NCBI RefSeq assembly: GCF_023336895.1
Contig: NZ_JAMBLT010000006.1
Location: forward strand, 23,696 to 87,695
Length of the DNA stretch: 64,000 nt
Direction of reading: 5' to 3'
Source of the DNA: Parasutterella secunda
Lineage (GTDB): Bacteria > Pseudomonadota > Gammaproteobacteria > Burkholderiales > Burkholderiaceae_F
Shown here in pieces: positions 33,127-42,230 of this stretch. Within the stretch, counting starts at the first letter, position 1; every line of letters starts with the position of its first letter. The notes beneath the pieces were generated by a model. The model was not told the origin of the DNA. It searched no databases and saw only the letters and a program-made list of their open reading frames with translations. The position numbers and the translations under genes are program-made.

Positions 33127-35730
33127 TTAGTTTTCTGTTTGATTGGTGGTCAAAATATGCGTAATCGCTTCTGTCACGGACAACCCTCTCTGAGTAAGAC
33201 TTTCGATTCTCGCAACATCGCTTGCCCGGCTTGAGTACAAAAGGCGGGAGAAAGGATCAAAACGGATTTGCAAAATGGCTGGCACCGTGTCTGGAGTTGC
33301 GAATAAACATTCTGAATATTCGCCTTCACGCATCTTGATTTGCTTAATAGCGTTCATTTCCCAAGGGCTAAATGAAACCTTTTTCTGACTTTCCATGAAA
33401 CGAAGAGACTCTTCTTTTTGTCGAAGTACAAACCGAATATCTGCGTTTTCCAACGCTGCGCGAGCCGTATCGTTTTGGTAGTAGTCAGCAAAAGATTGTG
33501 TAATCGTAATGAAGGAGGCGTTTTGTTTACGCGCCCGACGGTAACCGTTTTGAATAAAGCTACCCGCATGTTTGTGACTTAATAGGTCCCAGGCTTCATC
33601 AATGACGACCATTTTGCGAATATGTTTATCCCCTGAAGTCAAATCTTGCGTAATTAGGAAGATAAGACAAAGAAGCACCACGCTTTGAAGAGTCTTACGC
33701 CCCTTGAGACCTTCAAGTTCAAGGACAATAAAATCGTTGTCAAAATTTACTGTGGAATGACCATCAAAGTGTCGTCCATAAGCACCATCTCGGGCAAATG
33801 GGGAAAGCTGGACGGCTAAATCCATTACTCGCCGATCAGGATTAGACGGTTTGTTAGGATGTACGAGACCACTAGAGAGGCTTTCTACCAGGTCAGTAAC
33901 AGTTGCGCTTTTCCCATTTTCGTTTGCTTTTTGTAAACAATGAATGGCGTGCGCTTGTAAAACACTTTGGGCAAAGTCCGTCAGTCCCTCATTTGGCGAA
34001 GCCATTTCTGTCAAAATTGGAAGCAAAAAGCCCATGTCCTCCTTGATGTCTCGAACCAGTTCAAAAGGATTGATGACAAGATCGGTATCGTGACCATATT
34101 CAATCCATTGACCGTCAAGCAATTGACAGAGTTTTTTGTATGAGGCGCCAACGTCAATCACGTAGGTTTTGCCTCCGGTACCGAGATTCCCAGTAATAAG
34201 ATCGTTAGTTAATGCACTTTTACCGGCACCTGACGTTCCTACAATAATGGCGTTGTAATTGCCGGAACTAGCAAAAGGATCAACAGGGGTGATTTGCCCG
34301 CGCTGACCGGTCAAAAGGAGAAGAGGTGTTAAAGACTCTTCGCCGTTTCTGGGGCCTGTTCCTTGGAACTCAGCTAAAAAGGGAGAAAAATTAGCCGCAT
34401 TGGTTAAAGTTTTAGTGCTCTGACGTTGAGCAATATGCAAATCTTTTGACAAAATTGGTCCCATTGTCATGGGAAGTGTTGTCATCAGACTTTGCCAATG
34501 CATTCGTGTATCGCGAGTTAAATCTAAGTGAGCATCTTTAAAAACGGCGACTGTTGCCTCAATGCACTCTTCAGCACTTTGGATTGGTGCCAACAGGAGC
34601 ACCTGGTGAGTCATTTTGCAAAGCCCGCCATTATCTGCGTACTCTTCTGTAACGATGTCATAATCCCGCTCGCGCTTTTTTAAGTAAGGTAAATAACGTG
34701 CCAATTCGCTGTCAGCAATCTGCTTTGCGCGTGCAGCCATAAGGTTGGCTTTTGCCTTAGTAGCTTCAAAATCAGGCATGTTGACAGCACAAGTCACTAA
34801 AAAGGGACAAGGGATGTCAAGTGCTTTATGGCCGATGAAGCGATTCGTTAATGCAAGAGCGTAATCACTTGGGTAGCCGGTAACGGAAAGTCCGGTTAGT
34901 AGTACCCTGTCCGTTTTGTAACCAGAGAGTTCAATACCATCTTCACGGATTTGAACACGAGTGTCAGGATCTACAAGACCAAGGGACAAACTTTGCAGTG
35001 GGTTGGGTTCAGCTTTTGACTTGAGCTGTTCCATACCTTTATGGGCATTCAAAATCGTGCGTATAGTCCGATAAAGATCCCTAGCGGACCATGTATGACT
35101 GTAGAGATACTGTGACTTTAATAGCGTGATGTGACGATCTCGTTCTTTTTTAGCTTTTTCAATTGCTACAAAAAGGTTTTTATCGCCAACAGGGAGGGCA
35201 ACCGAAACCCATGCGCGATAATGTCTGACTCTAAAATGACTTCCTTTTGAAAGCGGCTGAGAAATTCCTTTTTTTAGATAACGTACTCGTTCATGCGCCA
35301 AGTGCGTTAAGGTTCCGGCGATCGTTTTCTTATGTTTCGGGGCGATAAACTCAGGCGTGCGGCTTGCCGTGTAGGCGTTTGCGGCCCAGTCGATCGAGGG
35401 TTCAGCAAAGAGCGTGACCTGTATGCCGGTGTCTGTTGGCAAGTCCGAAGAAAATAAGGACGATAGCTGAGAGGCCATTTCGGGTGATGCGCCGGTCTGT
35501 GGCGTCACTTCCAATGTGTAGCCAATCGATTCAACCGACATATTCTTTTCATCCATGATGGTGAAAAGCCCTGGTTCAATTTCATAGCCATAGGGTAAGA
35601 GAGTGCTCAAGCGATCGACAACAAAGCCTTTGCCACGATAGACGACGAGATCCTCATCCTCAGCGGAAAGGTTCGTTTTCAGTGTTTCTAAAGAGAAGCG
35701 CTTTTTAAGCGAACGTAAGAGTGTTCTCAT
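33127..35730 (-). CDS. traC: TraC secretion ATPase (VirB4-like)
   Basis: 867 residues, no signal peptide. Walker A VGTSGAGKSAL at ~493-503 and Walker B MVVIDEAWDLLSH at ~700-712. N-terminal half is the TraC_F_IV domain (SIDWAANAYT, FRVRHYRAWVSV). It powers pilus biogenesis from the cytoplasmic face. Its ATG overlaps the traV stop by one base, and trbI follows by 12 bp. Confidence 0.94.
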   Translation of the reverse strand: MRTLLRSLKKRFSLETLKTNLSAEDEDLVVYRGKGFVVDRLSTLLPYGYEIEPGLFTIMDEKNMSVESIGYTLEVTPQTGASPEMASQLSSLFSSDLPTDTGIQVTLFAEPSIDWAANAYTASRTPEFIAPKHKKTIAGTLTHLAHERVRYLKKGISQPLSKGSHFRVRHYRAWVSVALPVGDKNLFVAIEKAKKERDRHITLLKSQYLYSHTWSARDLYRTIRTILNAHKGMEQLKSKAEPNPLQSLSLGLVDPDTRVQIREDGIELSGYKTDRVLLTGLSVTGYPSDYALALTNRFIGHKALDIPCPFLVTCAVNMPDFEATKAKANLMAARAKQIADSELARYLPYLKKRERDYDIVTEEYADNGGLCKMTHQVLLLAPIQSAEECIEATVAVFKDAHLDLTRDTRMHWQSLMTTLPMTMGPILSKDLHIAQRQSTKTLTNAANFSPFLAEFQGTGPRNGEESLTPLLLLTGQRGQITPVDPFASSGNYNAIIVGTSGAGKSALTNDLITGNLGTGGKTYVIDVGASYKKLCQLLDGQWIEYGHDTDLVINPFELVRDIKEDMGFLLPILTEMASPNEGLTDFAQSVLQAHAIHCLQKANENGKSATVTDLVESLSSGLVHPNKPSNPDRRVMDLAVQLSPFARDGAYGRHFDGHSTVNFDNDFIVLELEGLKGRKTLQSVVLLCLIFLITQDLTSGDKHIRKMVVIDEAWDLLSHKHAGSFIQNGYRRARKQNASFITITQSFADYYQNDTARAALENADIRFVLRQKEESLRFMESQKKVSFSPWEMNAIKQIKMREGEYSECLFATPDTVPAILQIRFDPFSRLLYSSRASDVARIESLTQRGLSVTEAITHILTTNQTEN

Positions 35731-36209
35731 CAGGGTTTACTCACTAATGGCGTAATCATTTTGTCCGTAGCGGCTTTTATAGGCTTAATATCCAATGTTT
35801 CCGGTGCCCAACGAGCGCCACGCACAGTTGTGAAGATCACGTGTTCGGCGTGTAAATCGCCGTCAGTATCAATGTAGGGAGCAACCCATACCCGAAGGAT
35901 TTCTTCCGGGGCGCGCTTTGGCGTCATCAGAGGAGTGTCGTAAGCCAAACGATCAATGTTTTGCCCTTCTGTTGTAATCGGTTGGATTTGTACCGAATCA
36001 TTAGAAGATGACTCAAAAGAAAAATTATTTTTAATCTCTTCCTTGTCAAGCGATTCATGCACAGCGGAAAGCGAAGCGCAGCGTGGCGTCATGTCCACCG
36101 AACAGGCGAAATTCGACTCTGCGTCCTGCAGCCCCGTGATTGAACCGCAACCGGTGAGTGTTAAAGCACCAAAAAGAGCGGTCACTAAAAAGCGGTAATA
36201 CTTCATCAA
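35730..36209 (-). CDS. traV: TraV outer-membrane lipoprotein
   Basis: 159 residues with a lipobox LTLTGCGS (lipid Cys at 21). Two further cysteines (FACSVDMTPRC) match TraV. It anchors the TraK/TraB core channel in the outer membrane, the VirB7 role. C-terminal conserved segment PEEILRVWVAPYIDTDGDLH. Overlaps dsbC by 4 bp and traC by 1 bp. Confidence 0.91.
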   Translation of the reverse strand: MMKYYRFLVTALFGALTLTGCGSITGLQDAESNFACSVDMTPRCASLSAVHESLDKEEIKNNFSFESSSNDSVQIQPITTEGQNIDRLAYDTPLMTPKRAPEEILRVWVAPYIDTDGDLHAEHVIFTTVRGARWAPETLDIKPIKAATDKMITPLVSKP

Positions 36210-37063
36210 TTAGCCTCCTTGATCGCTTTTTTGATGGCGGCCATGGCTTCAAACTTCTTTTGGATGGCTTCTGCAGACAAAGCTCCTGTGGCTCGTTCGC
36301 CGTTTTCAAAGAAGATCGTGGGCGTACCTTTGATGCCCAATTCAGTCAACAGGCGTTCATTAGCCTCAAGTGTCGTTTGACACTGGGCGGGCTCACTGAT
36401 TTCTTTACCCTTGAGCATGAAGTCTTCAAACGCTTTCGCCTTGTCCTTTGCGCACAAAATACGGGCGGAGACTTCCTTGGCGTCCGGATGCAGGCTTGTT
36501 AACGGTGTCAAGAAGGTGTGGATTCGCACGTTCTCAAGTTTCACAAGTTCCGCTTCGAGCTTTTTACAGAAAGGGCAGCGGGGATCGGTGAAGACAAAAA
36601 GCGTGTTTTCCGCTTTGCCCACTTCTCGTGTAATGGCGTTTTCTACCGGAAGCTTGCTTACGTCCACCATTTGCGCAAGTTTTTTCATGGGGGCTGTGAG
36701 ATCAATTTGATTTTTCATGTCGTAGAAAACACCGCCAAAGATCCAATGCTGAAAATACGCGTCACGGTTTTTCTCGTTGATTAAATCTAACTTTTCAAGA
36801 GTATCGGCAGCGATAAAAACGTAGCTCACACCTTCTCCCAGAATCACCTCATAAAATCCTGTTACCTGCGTTTCGCGAGCCAAGCGGATGCGGTTTTGGG
36901 GATAGGCTTTCTGAAGCGCCGCTAAAACTTTTTGATCTTTTTCACTTAAAGCGGTTTGAGCGAAATTCTGCGCATAGGGTTGGTTTTGGCTTGCAGCCAA
37001 CACGTCGGTAATCGAAAAATTCATGGCAAGTCCTAACAAAAGGGCAAGTAGAGTCGGTTTCAT
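36206..37063 (-). CDS. dsbC: DsbC-like thiol:disulfide isomerase
   Basis: 285 residues with a signal peptide (LLALLLGLAMNFSITDVLA). N-terminal dimerisation region, then a thioredoxin fold with CxxC in DPRCPFCKKLE (~159-169) and cis-Pro loop GIKGTPTIFF (~243-252). It should isomerise disulfides in the many Cys-rich transfer proteins (TraN, TraU). Placed between traB and traV; SXT/IncC elements also carry dsbC inside the transfer operon. Confidence 0.9.
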   Translation of the reverse strand: MKPTLLALLLGLAMNFSITDVLAASQNQPYAQNFAQTALSEKDQKVLAALQKAYPQNRIRLARETQVTGFYEVILGEGVSYVFIAADTLEKLDLINEKNRDAYFQHWIFGGVFYDMKNQIDLTAPMKKLAQMVDVSKLPVENAITREVGKAENTLFVFTDPRCPFCKKLEAELVKLENVRIHTFLTPLTSLHPDAKEVSARILCAKDKAKAFEDFMLKGKEISEPAQCQTTLEANERLLTELGIKGTPTIFFENGERATGALSAEAIQKKFEAMAAIKKAIKEAN

Positions 37064-37076
37064 AAAAGAGTTTGAA

Positions 37077-38225
37077 TTAGAAAATGGATTTCTCGGTCAC
37101 AATGGACGAGCTTTGAGTAATGACAATGTCCACATCACGGCCGGCGTCGACTTCCAAAACGGGGAAAATCTTGTCGGCGAGTTTGAGGTAATAGTCCGCG
37201 ACGCGGTCCATGGCGTCTTTCATGCCGTCACCCAAACCGGCGCGCCAAGGATTGTTGACGGAATTGGTCACGGTGCCTGCGAAATTGGTGGTGGAATCCT
37301 GGGCGGCCAGACTCACGGCTTCGCCGAGTCCCGACAAGGTGCCCACAAGCAGGGCGTTCGCAATGGCTTGGCCCGAGCGTGTCACCACACGTGCTTTAAG
37401 ACCGGTTTTGCCGTCTTCACCGGTAACGTAGCCCGTCACACGGACGTCAATGGCGCCTCGAGAGTTGGTGATGCAGCTCATGCGGTCCAAACGCACCAAG
37501 ACCCGTTCGGAACTTAGGTCGCCCGTGGCGTTTGCCGTCACCATGCAGCGCTTAATATCCGAGCGGTAGCGGTTGGGTAAAAAGGCAGGATCCTTGATTT
37601 CAAGAAGCATCGGAACCGGATTGCCATTAGCTTGGCCGCCGGTAGGGGCTTCGACACCGTTAAGAAGACGAGCTCTTGCGAAGCTGCCGGTTATTAATAA
37701 GTCATCGGCCTTTTTTTCACGAGTGCGGTTCTTGGCGATATCATCTTTTTTATGATTGTCCGTGGAATCGACAGTCGAGATGTCACTAACCTTTTTAATG
37801 ACAATTCTTGGTCCATCAATTGGTTGAGTTTTCTTGGAAACAGGGCGAAAACCGTTTGAGTTGTCGGAGGTGGCAGTAATGTCACCAACGGATTCATATT
37901 CCACAGAATCGAAAGCGTCATTAAAGCGTTCTTCCCGAGCCTTAACTTTGGCTTCGCGATTTTTACGTTCTTCTTCCCGCTTAATTTGAGCTTGAAGATT
38001 AGCAACTTCTTTTTCCAATTCAGACATTTTTGCCCCATAGGTGGTAACAAAATGCTCTTCGTTAAAAGAATGATTGTCCAAATTAATTGTTGTTGCCGGG
38101 GTGGGCTTTTCTTGTTTTTCTCGACCTTGAGAAAAGATGGCCATAATAATGGCAAACGTAATGACAACAGTTGTCAAAATAGCCAAAGTCACCCATTGCT
38201 TAATGCGCACCTGTGAGTTGCTCAT
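37077..38225 (-). CDS. traB: TraB core-complex protein (VirB10-like)
   Basis: 382 residues: short cytoplasmic N-terminus, one membrane helix (~11-31), a coiled coil (~57-90, KMSELEKEVANLQAQIKREEE), a flexible region, then a periplasmic beta-domain (GVEAPTGGQANGNPVPMLLEIKDPAFLPNRY ... CMVTANATGDLSSERVLVRLD) diagnostic of TraB/VirB10. It spans the envelope and links inner-membrane ATPases with TraK/TraV. Overlaps traK by 4 bp. Confidence 0.94.
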   Translation of the reverse strand: MSNSQVRIKQWVTLAILTTVVITFAIIMAIFSQGREKQEKPTPATTINLDNHSFNEEHFVTTYGAKMSELEKEVANLQAQIKREEERKNREAKVKAREERFNDAFDSVEYESVGDITATSDNSNGFRPVSKKTQPIDGPRIVIKKVSDISTVDSTDNHKKDDIAKNRTREKKADDLLITGSFARARLLNGVEAPTGGQANGNPVPMLLEIKDPAFLPNRYRSDIKRCMVTANATGDLSSERVLVRLDRMSCITNSRGAIDVRVTGYVTGEDGKTGLKARVVTRSGQAIANALLVGTLSGLGEAVSLAAQDSTTNFAGTVTNSVNNPWRAGLGDGMKDAMDRVADYYLKLADKIFPVLEVDAGRDVDIVITQSSSIVTEKSIF

Positions 38226-39007
38226 TCTTGACCTCCTGAAATGAGGGCATTTTCATTTTTCATGACAACGTAAACACGGGTTAGTTCGTTCGGAGCCAGA
38301 GAGGGTTTTTCGATCGCAACGGCTAATACGTTCTTTTGATAAAAAAACTTCTCTTCAAGCGTTATCGTTGAGGAAGAGGTATTGGTATGAATTAAAACTT
38401 TGCCCATTAGAGTGTCTGATGAGAGTGTTTTCAGACAGGCTTTCCCACAACGATTTGAGGCATGAAATCCATCCGGTAACTCATTTCGAGCTAATGCACG
38501 AATAAGACGTGTTACTTTATTGTCAATATCCGGAGCTGTTTCAATGGCTTCTTGAAACACTCTTTGTGGGTAAGTAGAAGCTTTTATCCTTTTTGAACTT
38601 TCATCATTCAATACAATTTCCTGACTTCGCACGTTCTGAGGCAAAAGTGTCAAAGCGTGTGTTTCCTTATCCTCCGTTGTAATAAAGAGAGCGGCAGAAT
38701 CTTGTATTTTCGGGAAAACAAATACTTGCCCGGTAAGAGAGTCCGTTTGTACTTCAAGTTGTGAAGCATCGTAGATGGCATTAATGATCTTTTTGCCCTT
38801 AACGGCAATACGATTAGGTCCGGAAAGGCTAACAGCATACGAAGGTGCGCTCTGTGCGCTACCTTTTGGTTGCACTACCGCGGTGGCAGCAATTTGAGCG
38901 TCAGACTCAAAGCCGTAATCGTTTTCAGGAGCCATTCCGGCCATAGAGATCGGGCTTAATAAGGCACAAAAAGAGGCTGTCAGACTAAAAGTCCAATGGT
39001 GTTTCAT
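38222..39007 (-). CDS. traK: TraK core-complex protein (VirB9-like)
   Basis: 261 residues with signal peptide (ASFCALLSPISMA). Beta-rich secretin-like N-domain (ISGPNRIAVKG-type motif: SLSGPNRIAVKGKKI ~59-73; GQVFVFPK) and a C-terminal domain ending in LTRVYVVMKNENA. Outer-membrane partner of TraB and TraV. ATGA overlap with traB. Confidence 0.92.
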   Translation of the reverse strand: MKHHWTFSLTASFCALLSPISMAGMAPENDYGFESDAQIAATAVVQPKGSAQSAPSYAVSLSGPNRIAVKGKKIINAIYDASQLEVQTDSLTGQVFVFPKIQDSAALFITTEDKETHALTLLPQNVRSQEIVLNDESSKRIKASTYPQRVFQEAIETAPDIDNKVTRLIRALARNELPDGFHASNRCGKACLKTLSSDTLMGKVLIHTNTSSSTITLEEKFFYQKNVLAVAIEKPSLAPNELTRVYVVMKNENALISGGQE

Positions 39008-39024
39008 ACGGAAAAAATGAGAGA

Positions 39025-39630
39025 TTAATGGGAATCTACGGCAGCTGAATTTTTATTTTTCAAGTGCTCTATCTCTTCAAGAGACAGCAACTGAAGCTTG
39101 CCGGCAATAAGGTTAAAGCGCATTAAAACATCGGTTTTTTGTCGAAGTGTTTCTGTTTTGCCAATGAAATGACTTTTGATTCCTTGAGCATGGACGACAA
39201 GATTTTTAGTATCGATATCCATGTTTTCTACAGCAAAATAGGAACTTGCTCTTAAGCGCTTAATTTGTGAAGCTTTTTCTTCCAGGGCTTCATCAAGTGT
39301 TCCAAAACTCGATGGCGAAGCGTGTTTGAGCAACATCTTTCGATTAAAGTCCACATTGACCGGACTGACATTCATAGCTAAAGACAAAAGGTCACGAGCA
39401 ACGAGCATTAAATAGTCTTGGTCCACATGTGAATCCGATACGGTAAGCGGATGGGTGGACTCATTAAGCCCTATCGGAATGAGAACTGTAGTGACAGCTT
39501 CATCTTTCAAGGTGATCATTGCGCCCAAAAAACAATTCGTCAATAAAGACACACATAACATAGTTAGTGTTAAGCGCTTTAGACCAAGACGTGCTGCCAT
39601 GTCAGCAGAGATAAGTTCGTAAGCTTTCAT
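39025..39630 (-). CDS. traE: TraE assembly protein (VirB5/VirB8 role)
   Basis: 201 residues; N-terminal membrane helix (~20-42) then a periplasmic domain with HVDQDYLMLVARDLLSLAMNVSPVN, typical for TraE. Residues ~140-195 (SYFAVENMDIDTKNLVVHAQG) match the conserved end. Scaffold of the F-type channel. Follows traL by 6 bp. Confidence 0.92.
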   Translation of the reverse strand: MKAYELISADMAARLGLKRLTLTMLCVSLLTNCFLGAMITLKDEAVTTVLIPIGLNESTHPLTVSDSHVDQDYLMLVARDLLSLAMNVSPVNVDFNRKMLLKHASPSSFGTLDEALEEKASQIKRLRASSYFAVENMDIDTKNLVVHAQGIKSHFIGKTETLRQKTDVLMRFNLIAGKLQLLSLEEIEHLKNKNSAAVDSH

Positions 39631-39636
39631 GGTGTT

Positions 39637-39936
39637 TTATCCAATGAAATCGCGTCGAAATGATTCAGGCGAGCGGCGAAATGGTTTACCGGGCAGATAC
39701 CAGTAAAGGGTATGGATGCCAAAGCCCTTGGCACGACCTTGTCGGATTTTGCTCCAGACTTTGGACAAAACGACACCCAGCATAACTCCCATAGCCAGGC
39801 TACCAACCATAACTCCCATGGCTATCCCGAAAATAAACAAAGCCGCAACGTCAAAATCCCAGATAAAGATCTTGGCGTTAGCATCCAGTTCTCTCGGAAC
39901 TGGGACTAGGCCTGTTTCATTTCGATGCGAGGTCAT
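39637..39936 (-). CDS. traL: TraL inner-membrane protein (VirB3-like)
   Basis: 99 residues with a hydrophobic hairpin (~32-60, Gly/Met/Val-rich) and a conserved end GIHTLYWYLPG. Typical size and position between pilin and traE. Inner-membrane component of pilus assembly. Confidence 0.92.
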   Translation of the reverse strand: MTSHRNETGLVPVPRELDANAKIFIWDFDVAALFIFGIAMGVMVGSLAMGVMLGVVLSKVWSKIRQGRAKGFGIHTLYWYLPGKPFRRSPESFRRDFIG

Positions 39937-39951
39937 AGGATTCCTTCCGGA

Positions 39952-40230
39952 TTAGATGATGGCAGTTAAGATGCCTTCAACCACGCTCGGAGCGACCACT
40001 AAGCAGATGGCTGCGGCCACACATCCGACAGCGCCCATGATGGAACCACGGATAATGCCGATACCAAGACCAACCAACAAAAAGATCAAAGCGATGGCGC
40101 GACCAAGATAGCCGGTAGCCCACTTATAGACCATGTCGTAAAGTTGAGAGAATTCGGCACCGGTGTTAGCGGCAAAAACAGCCGAAGAGGCCAACCCCAA
40201 TACGAGGAGTAACGGAAGAGATTTCTTCAT
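39952..40230 (-). CDS. traA: TraA-type pilin precursor
   Basis: 92 residues. Signal peptide to about AVFAA (20-21), mature peptide of about 70 residues with two hydrophobic segments (~43-62 and ~64-90) separated by a short turn, as in F-type pilins. First gene of the transfer operon, 15 bp ahead of traL. Ribosome site AAGGAAAA 8 bases before ATG 40230. Its identity rests on size, topology and position, since pilins diverge quickly. Confidence 0.85.
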   Translation of the reverse strand: MKKSLPLLLVLGLASSAVFAANTGAEFSQLYDMVYKWATGYLGRAIALIFLLVGLGIGIIRGSIMGAVGCVAAAICLVVAPSVVEGILTAII

Positions 40231-40257
40231 TTAGTTTTCCTTTACTTGTTTGAAAAA

Positions 40258-40288
40258 GTGCCTTATGCAACAAAGCGCATAAAAGCAC
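40258..40288 (-). promoter_or_regulatory. Hairpin in the traA leader
   Basis: GTGCCTTATGC (40258-40268) pairs with GCATAAAAGCAC (40277-40288) around an 8-base loop; in the transcript this hairpin is about 30 nt before the traA start. It could protect the mRNA end or control traA. Confidence 0.4.
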
Positions 40289-40552
40289 GGGAGCGAATCC
40301 TGCATGAATGAAGAATACTCAATCAACTCAGGGATAACCCTAACTTGACAGCCTATTTTCTGAGCAAAAATGGCGGAAATTAGATGAATATTTAAAACTT
40401 ATCCATTTTTTTTAAAAAAAATGAATGAAGAACAGCAAAATTGAATTTTTCCAATGAACGACTCTTGAAAAGAATTCTTGATAAATGTCAAAAATGTTTT
40501 AAGACTGGTTGTACCGAAAAATGGTGGGGAAGACGAATAAAGAGAATCTTTT

Positions 40553-40584
40553 CCAAAAAAAAGACCGCACAAAAAAGAGCGGTC
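40553..40584 (-). terminator. Rho-independent terminator
   Basis: On the minus strand GACCGCTCTTTTTTGTGCGGTC followed by about eight T; stem of six GC-rich pairs. It lies 7 bp after the stop of the 355-residue gene (40591) and isolates it from the transfer operon. Confidence 0.85.
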
Positions 40585-40590
40585 GGAAAG

Positions 40591-41658
40591 TTATGCGAAA
40601 CTGCCGGAATAGTAACGACAAAGAACTTTATCTAACGATTGCCGGTACGTAATCGCCTCATTTATGGCTGTTAAAAATCGCTTATGCTCAATATCTAAGC
40701 CATGAGGGATGGGAAATATGCCCATATTTTTTATGTTTGGAATACGTTGCGAATTTTGATGGTCAAAATACGAATGAACACTTTCCGGAAAAATCTCAGG
40801 CGTGATTTCCTCTTGTTCATCTTGGAAAAGAGTTGGCAATAAATGATGAGCCCTAAGCCAGTAATAAAGATTAACGGACAGATGGCATTCCGAAGACATA
40901 TTTGCCTTTATGGTCGGAGCGTGCTCAAGGATTTCTATTGTCCTTAAATAGGCTTCAATGGGCTGATAATTAAGAACGGATAATAATTTAAAGTAGCAAA
41001 CCGCTATAAATAAGCTAAATCGATCAAAGCTATGACGATCAAGAGCCTGCTTCTGCACTTTCTTTTTTCTCAAAAAGAACCCATTGTGAATTAACGCCGC
41101 ACGTATTTGTTTGACTTTGATAAGGGGAAGCCCTGTCAGAGCGGAAACAATGTCGTGGGGCAAATTTGTTTGAATAATCCTATCGAACGGTATCCGTAAA
41201 TTATTTTCAATTCCAGAAGGATTGCAGCCATTGTCGGGAGAACGTCCAATTCGTGTAAATACCTGACGGACATCTTTCACATTATGACGATTTAGTAACA
41301 CCCAATGATCTGCAGATAAAGATAACTTATCGTACAACTCATGAGGATCGCTAATTAACGATGTTAGAGTCAAAGCATGATTGGTGTTGTAAATCTTATT
41401 GGAGAAATAAATGCTGCGCCACAAACTTGATATAACGCTTGTCTCCTTTGTAATTGTTGCTCGACGATCGGTTTTTAAAGAAAAGAAAGGTAGGGGATAG
41501 AGCCCAATCATTTTTATGATGTGCTCCATTTCCATTTTGTCGAGTTCATTAAAACACACATCATAAATATGGTTGGAATGGAAGTGAGAGCCGTTTAGCG
41601 CCTTAACTTTTCCACAATTTAATATTGTTATTAGGTTGTAAGAAGGGAGGTTTTTCAT
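40591..41658 (-). CDS. Hypothetical protein, possible transfer regulator, 355 aa
   Basis: Frame open from TTG 41676; ATG 41658 (MKNLPSYN) is the better start. A soluble, His/Leu-rich, mostly helical protein; residues ~150-195 (DIVSALTGLPLIKVKQIRAALIHNG) look like a helix-turn-helix. No recognised family. It is transcribed alone just upstream of the pilin gene and ends in a strong terminator, a position used by transfer activators in other elements. General character (length, helix content, Leu/His richness) resembles the 481-residue gene at the other end of the transfer region. Confidence 0.65.
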   Translation of the reverse strand: MKNLPSYNLITILNCGKVKALNGSHFHSNHIYDVCFNELDKMEMEHIIKMIGLYPLPFFSLKTDRRATITKETSVISSLWRSIYFSNKIYNTNHALTLTSLISDPHELYDKLSLSADHWVLLNRHNVKDVRQVFTRIGRSPDNGCNPSGIENNLRIPFDRIIQTNLPHDIVSALTGLPLIKVKQIRAALIHNGFFLRKKKVQKQALDRHSFDRFSLFIAVCYFKLLSVLNYQPIEAYLRTIEILEHAPTIKANMSSECHLSVNLYYWLRAHHLLPTLFQDEQEEITPEIFPESVHSYFDHQNSQRIPNIKNMGIFPIPHGLDIEHKRFLTAINEAITYRQSLDKVLCRYYSGSFA

Positions 41659-41984
41659 TTTTTTCTTTTTAAGCAAAACATAAAAAATCTCCGCTGGGAG
41701 TAGGCGGAAAGCGAACGGCGAATTCTAATGATGACCTTGTATGGCGTATCTGACATAAGTCAAAATTTATGAACGAAATGGCAAAGCTAAACAATGCGTT
41801 CCATGAAATGTCATTATTTCCAAAGATCCCATCCTCTATCGCTGAATCACGAGGATAAATGGGATAAGTTAATAAAGGGTAAGGCGCGATATTTTGTTGT
41901 AATTTCAACCGATTTACTTCTATTTGATATTGTATTACAATAATCATAGGTAAAGGATTTTTGTATTTCGCAAGGGGAAAAAGC
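41659..41984. other. Divergent promoter region upstream of UmuD module A
   Basis: 326 bp between the 355-residue gene and module A. It holds the near-palindromic element at 41921-41949. A 105-codon minus-strand frame here has no codon or family support and I do not call it. Confidence 0.5.
41921..41949. promoter_or_regulatory. Candidate operator of UmuD module A
   Basis: Near-palindrome with core ATTGTATTACAAT (perfect 6-bp arms around one base) flanked by GAT/ATC, 36 bp before the first gene of module A. Almost the same 28-29 bp sequence stands before module B at 62217-62244, in the same plus-strand orientation although those genes run the other way. A binding site for the modules' own UmuD-like proteins is the simplest reading. 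Confidence 0.6.
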
Positions 41985-42230
41985 ATGACAGGGGTGAAGT
42001 TCTATTTACAGGCGAAATTACATGGAATGAGTCGATTCTCAGGGATTTCTGTTTATGGAATTAGAAATCCAAACTATCGACTGCAAAGAAGTAAGAACTG
42101 GACAAGCTTCTTTGAAACGGAAGAGGCGGCTCAAGATATTAAGAACAAGTTGCAGAGCCGATACCCTCAAGTGTCCTTCAAAATCAAAAAAGATAAGGGA
42201 TACGGAAGTACCGGATATGGATGGAATTAA
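41985..42230 (+). CDS. Module A: small conserved protein, 81 aa
   Basis: ATG 41985, ribosome site GCAAGGGG 7 bases upstream; the sequence TATTTCGCAAGGGG before it is repeated before the module B gene. Starts MTGVKFYLQAKLHG and ends GYGSTGYGWN. About 70% identical to the 83-residue protein at 61929-62180. Basic, no membrane segment, unknown function. Its last codons overlap the next gene by 14 bp, as in module B. Always first in the module, so it may be a regulator or accessory factor. Confidence 0.75.
   Translation: MTGVKFYLQAKLHGMSRFSGISVYGIRNPNYRLQRSKNWTSFFETEEAAQDIKNKLQSRYPQVSFKIKKDKGYGSTGYGWN

Larger units (their letters stand above)
40231..40590. other. Leader and promoter region of the transfer operon
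   Basis: 360 bp without a gene upstream of traA. It contains a hairpin at 40258-40288 and an A/T palindrome (TTTTTTTTAAAAAAAA) near 40408. The operon promoter and the target of any activator should be here; I cannot point to a convincing -35/-10 pair. Confidence 0.5.

Noticed and set aside
40441..40635. 64-codon plus-strand frame
   Set aside because: Starts at TTG, runs through the terminator and into the opposite gene; basic composition comes from A-rich DNA.
41669..41986. 105-codon minus-strand frame in the module A promoter region
   Set aside because: Covers the candidate operator and has no ribosome site or recognisable protein character.
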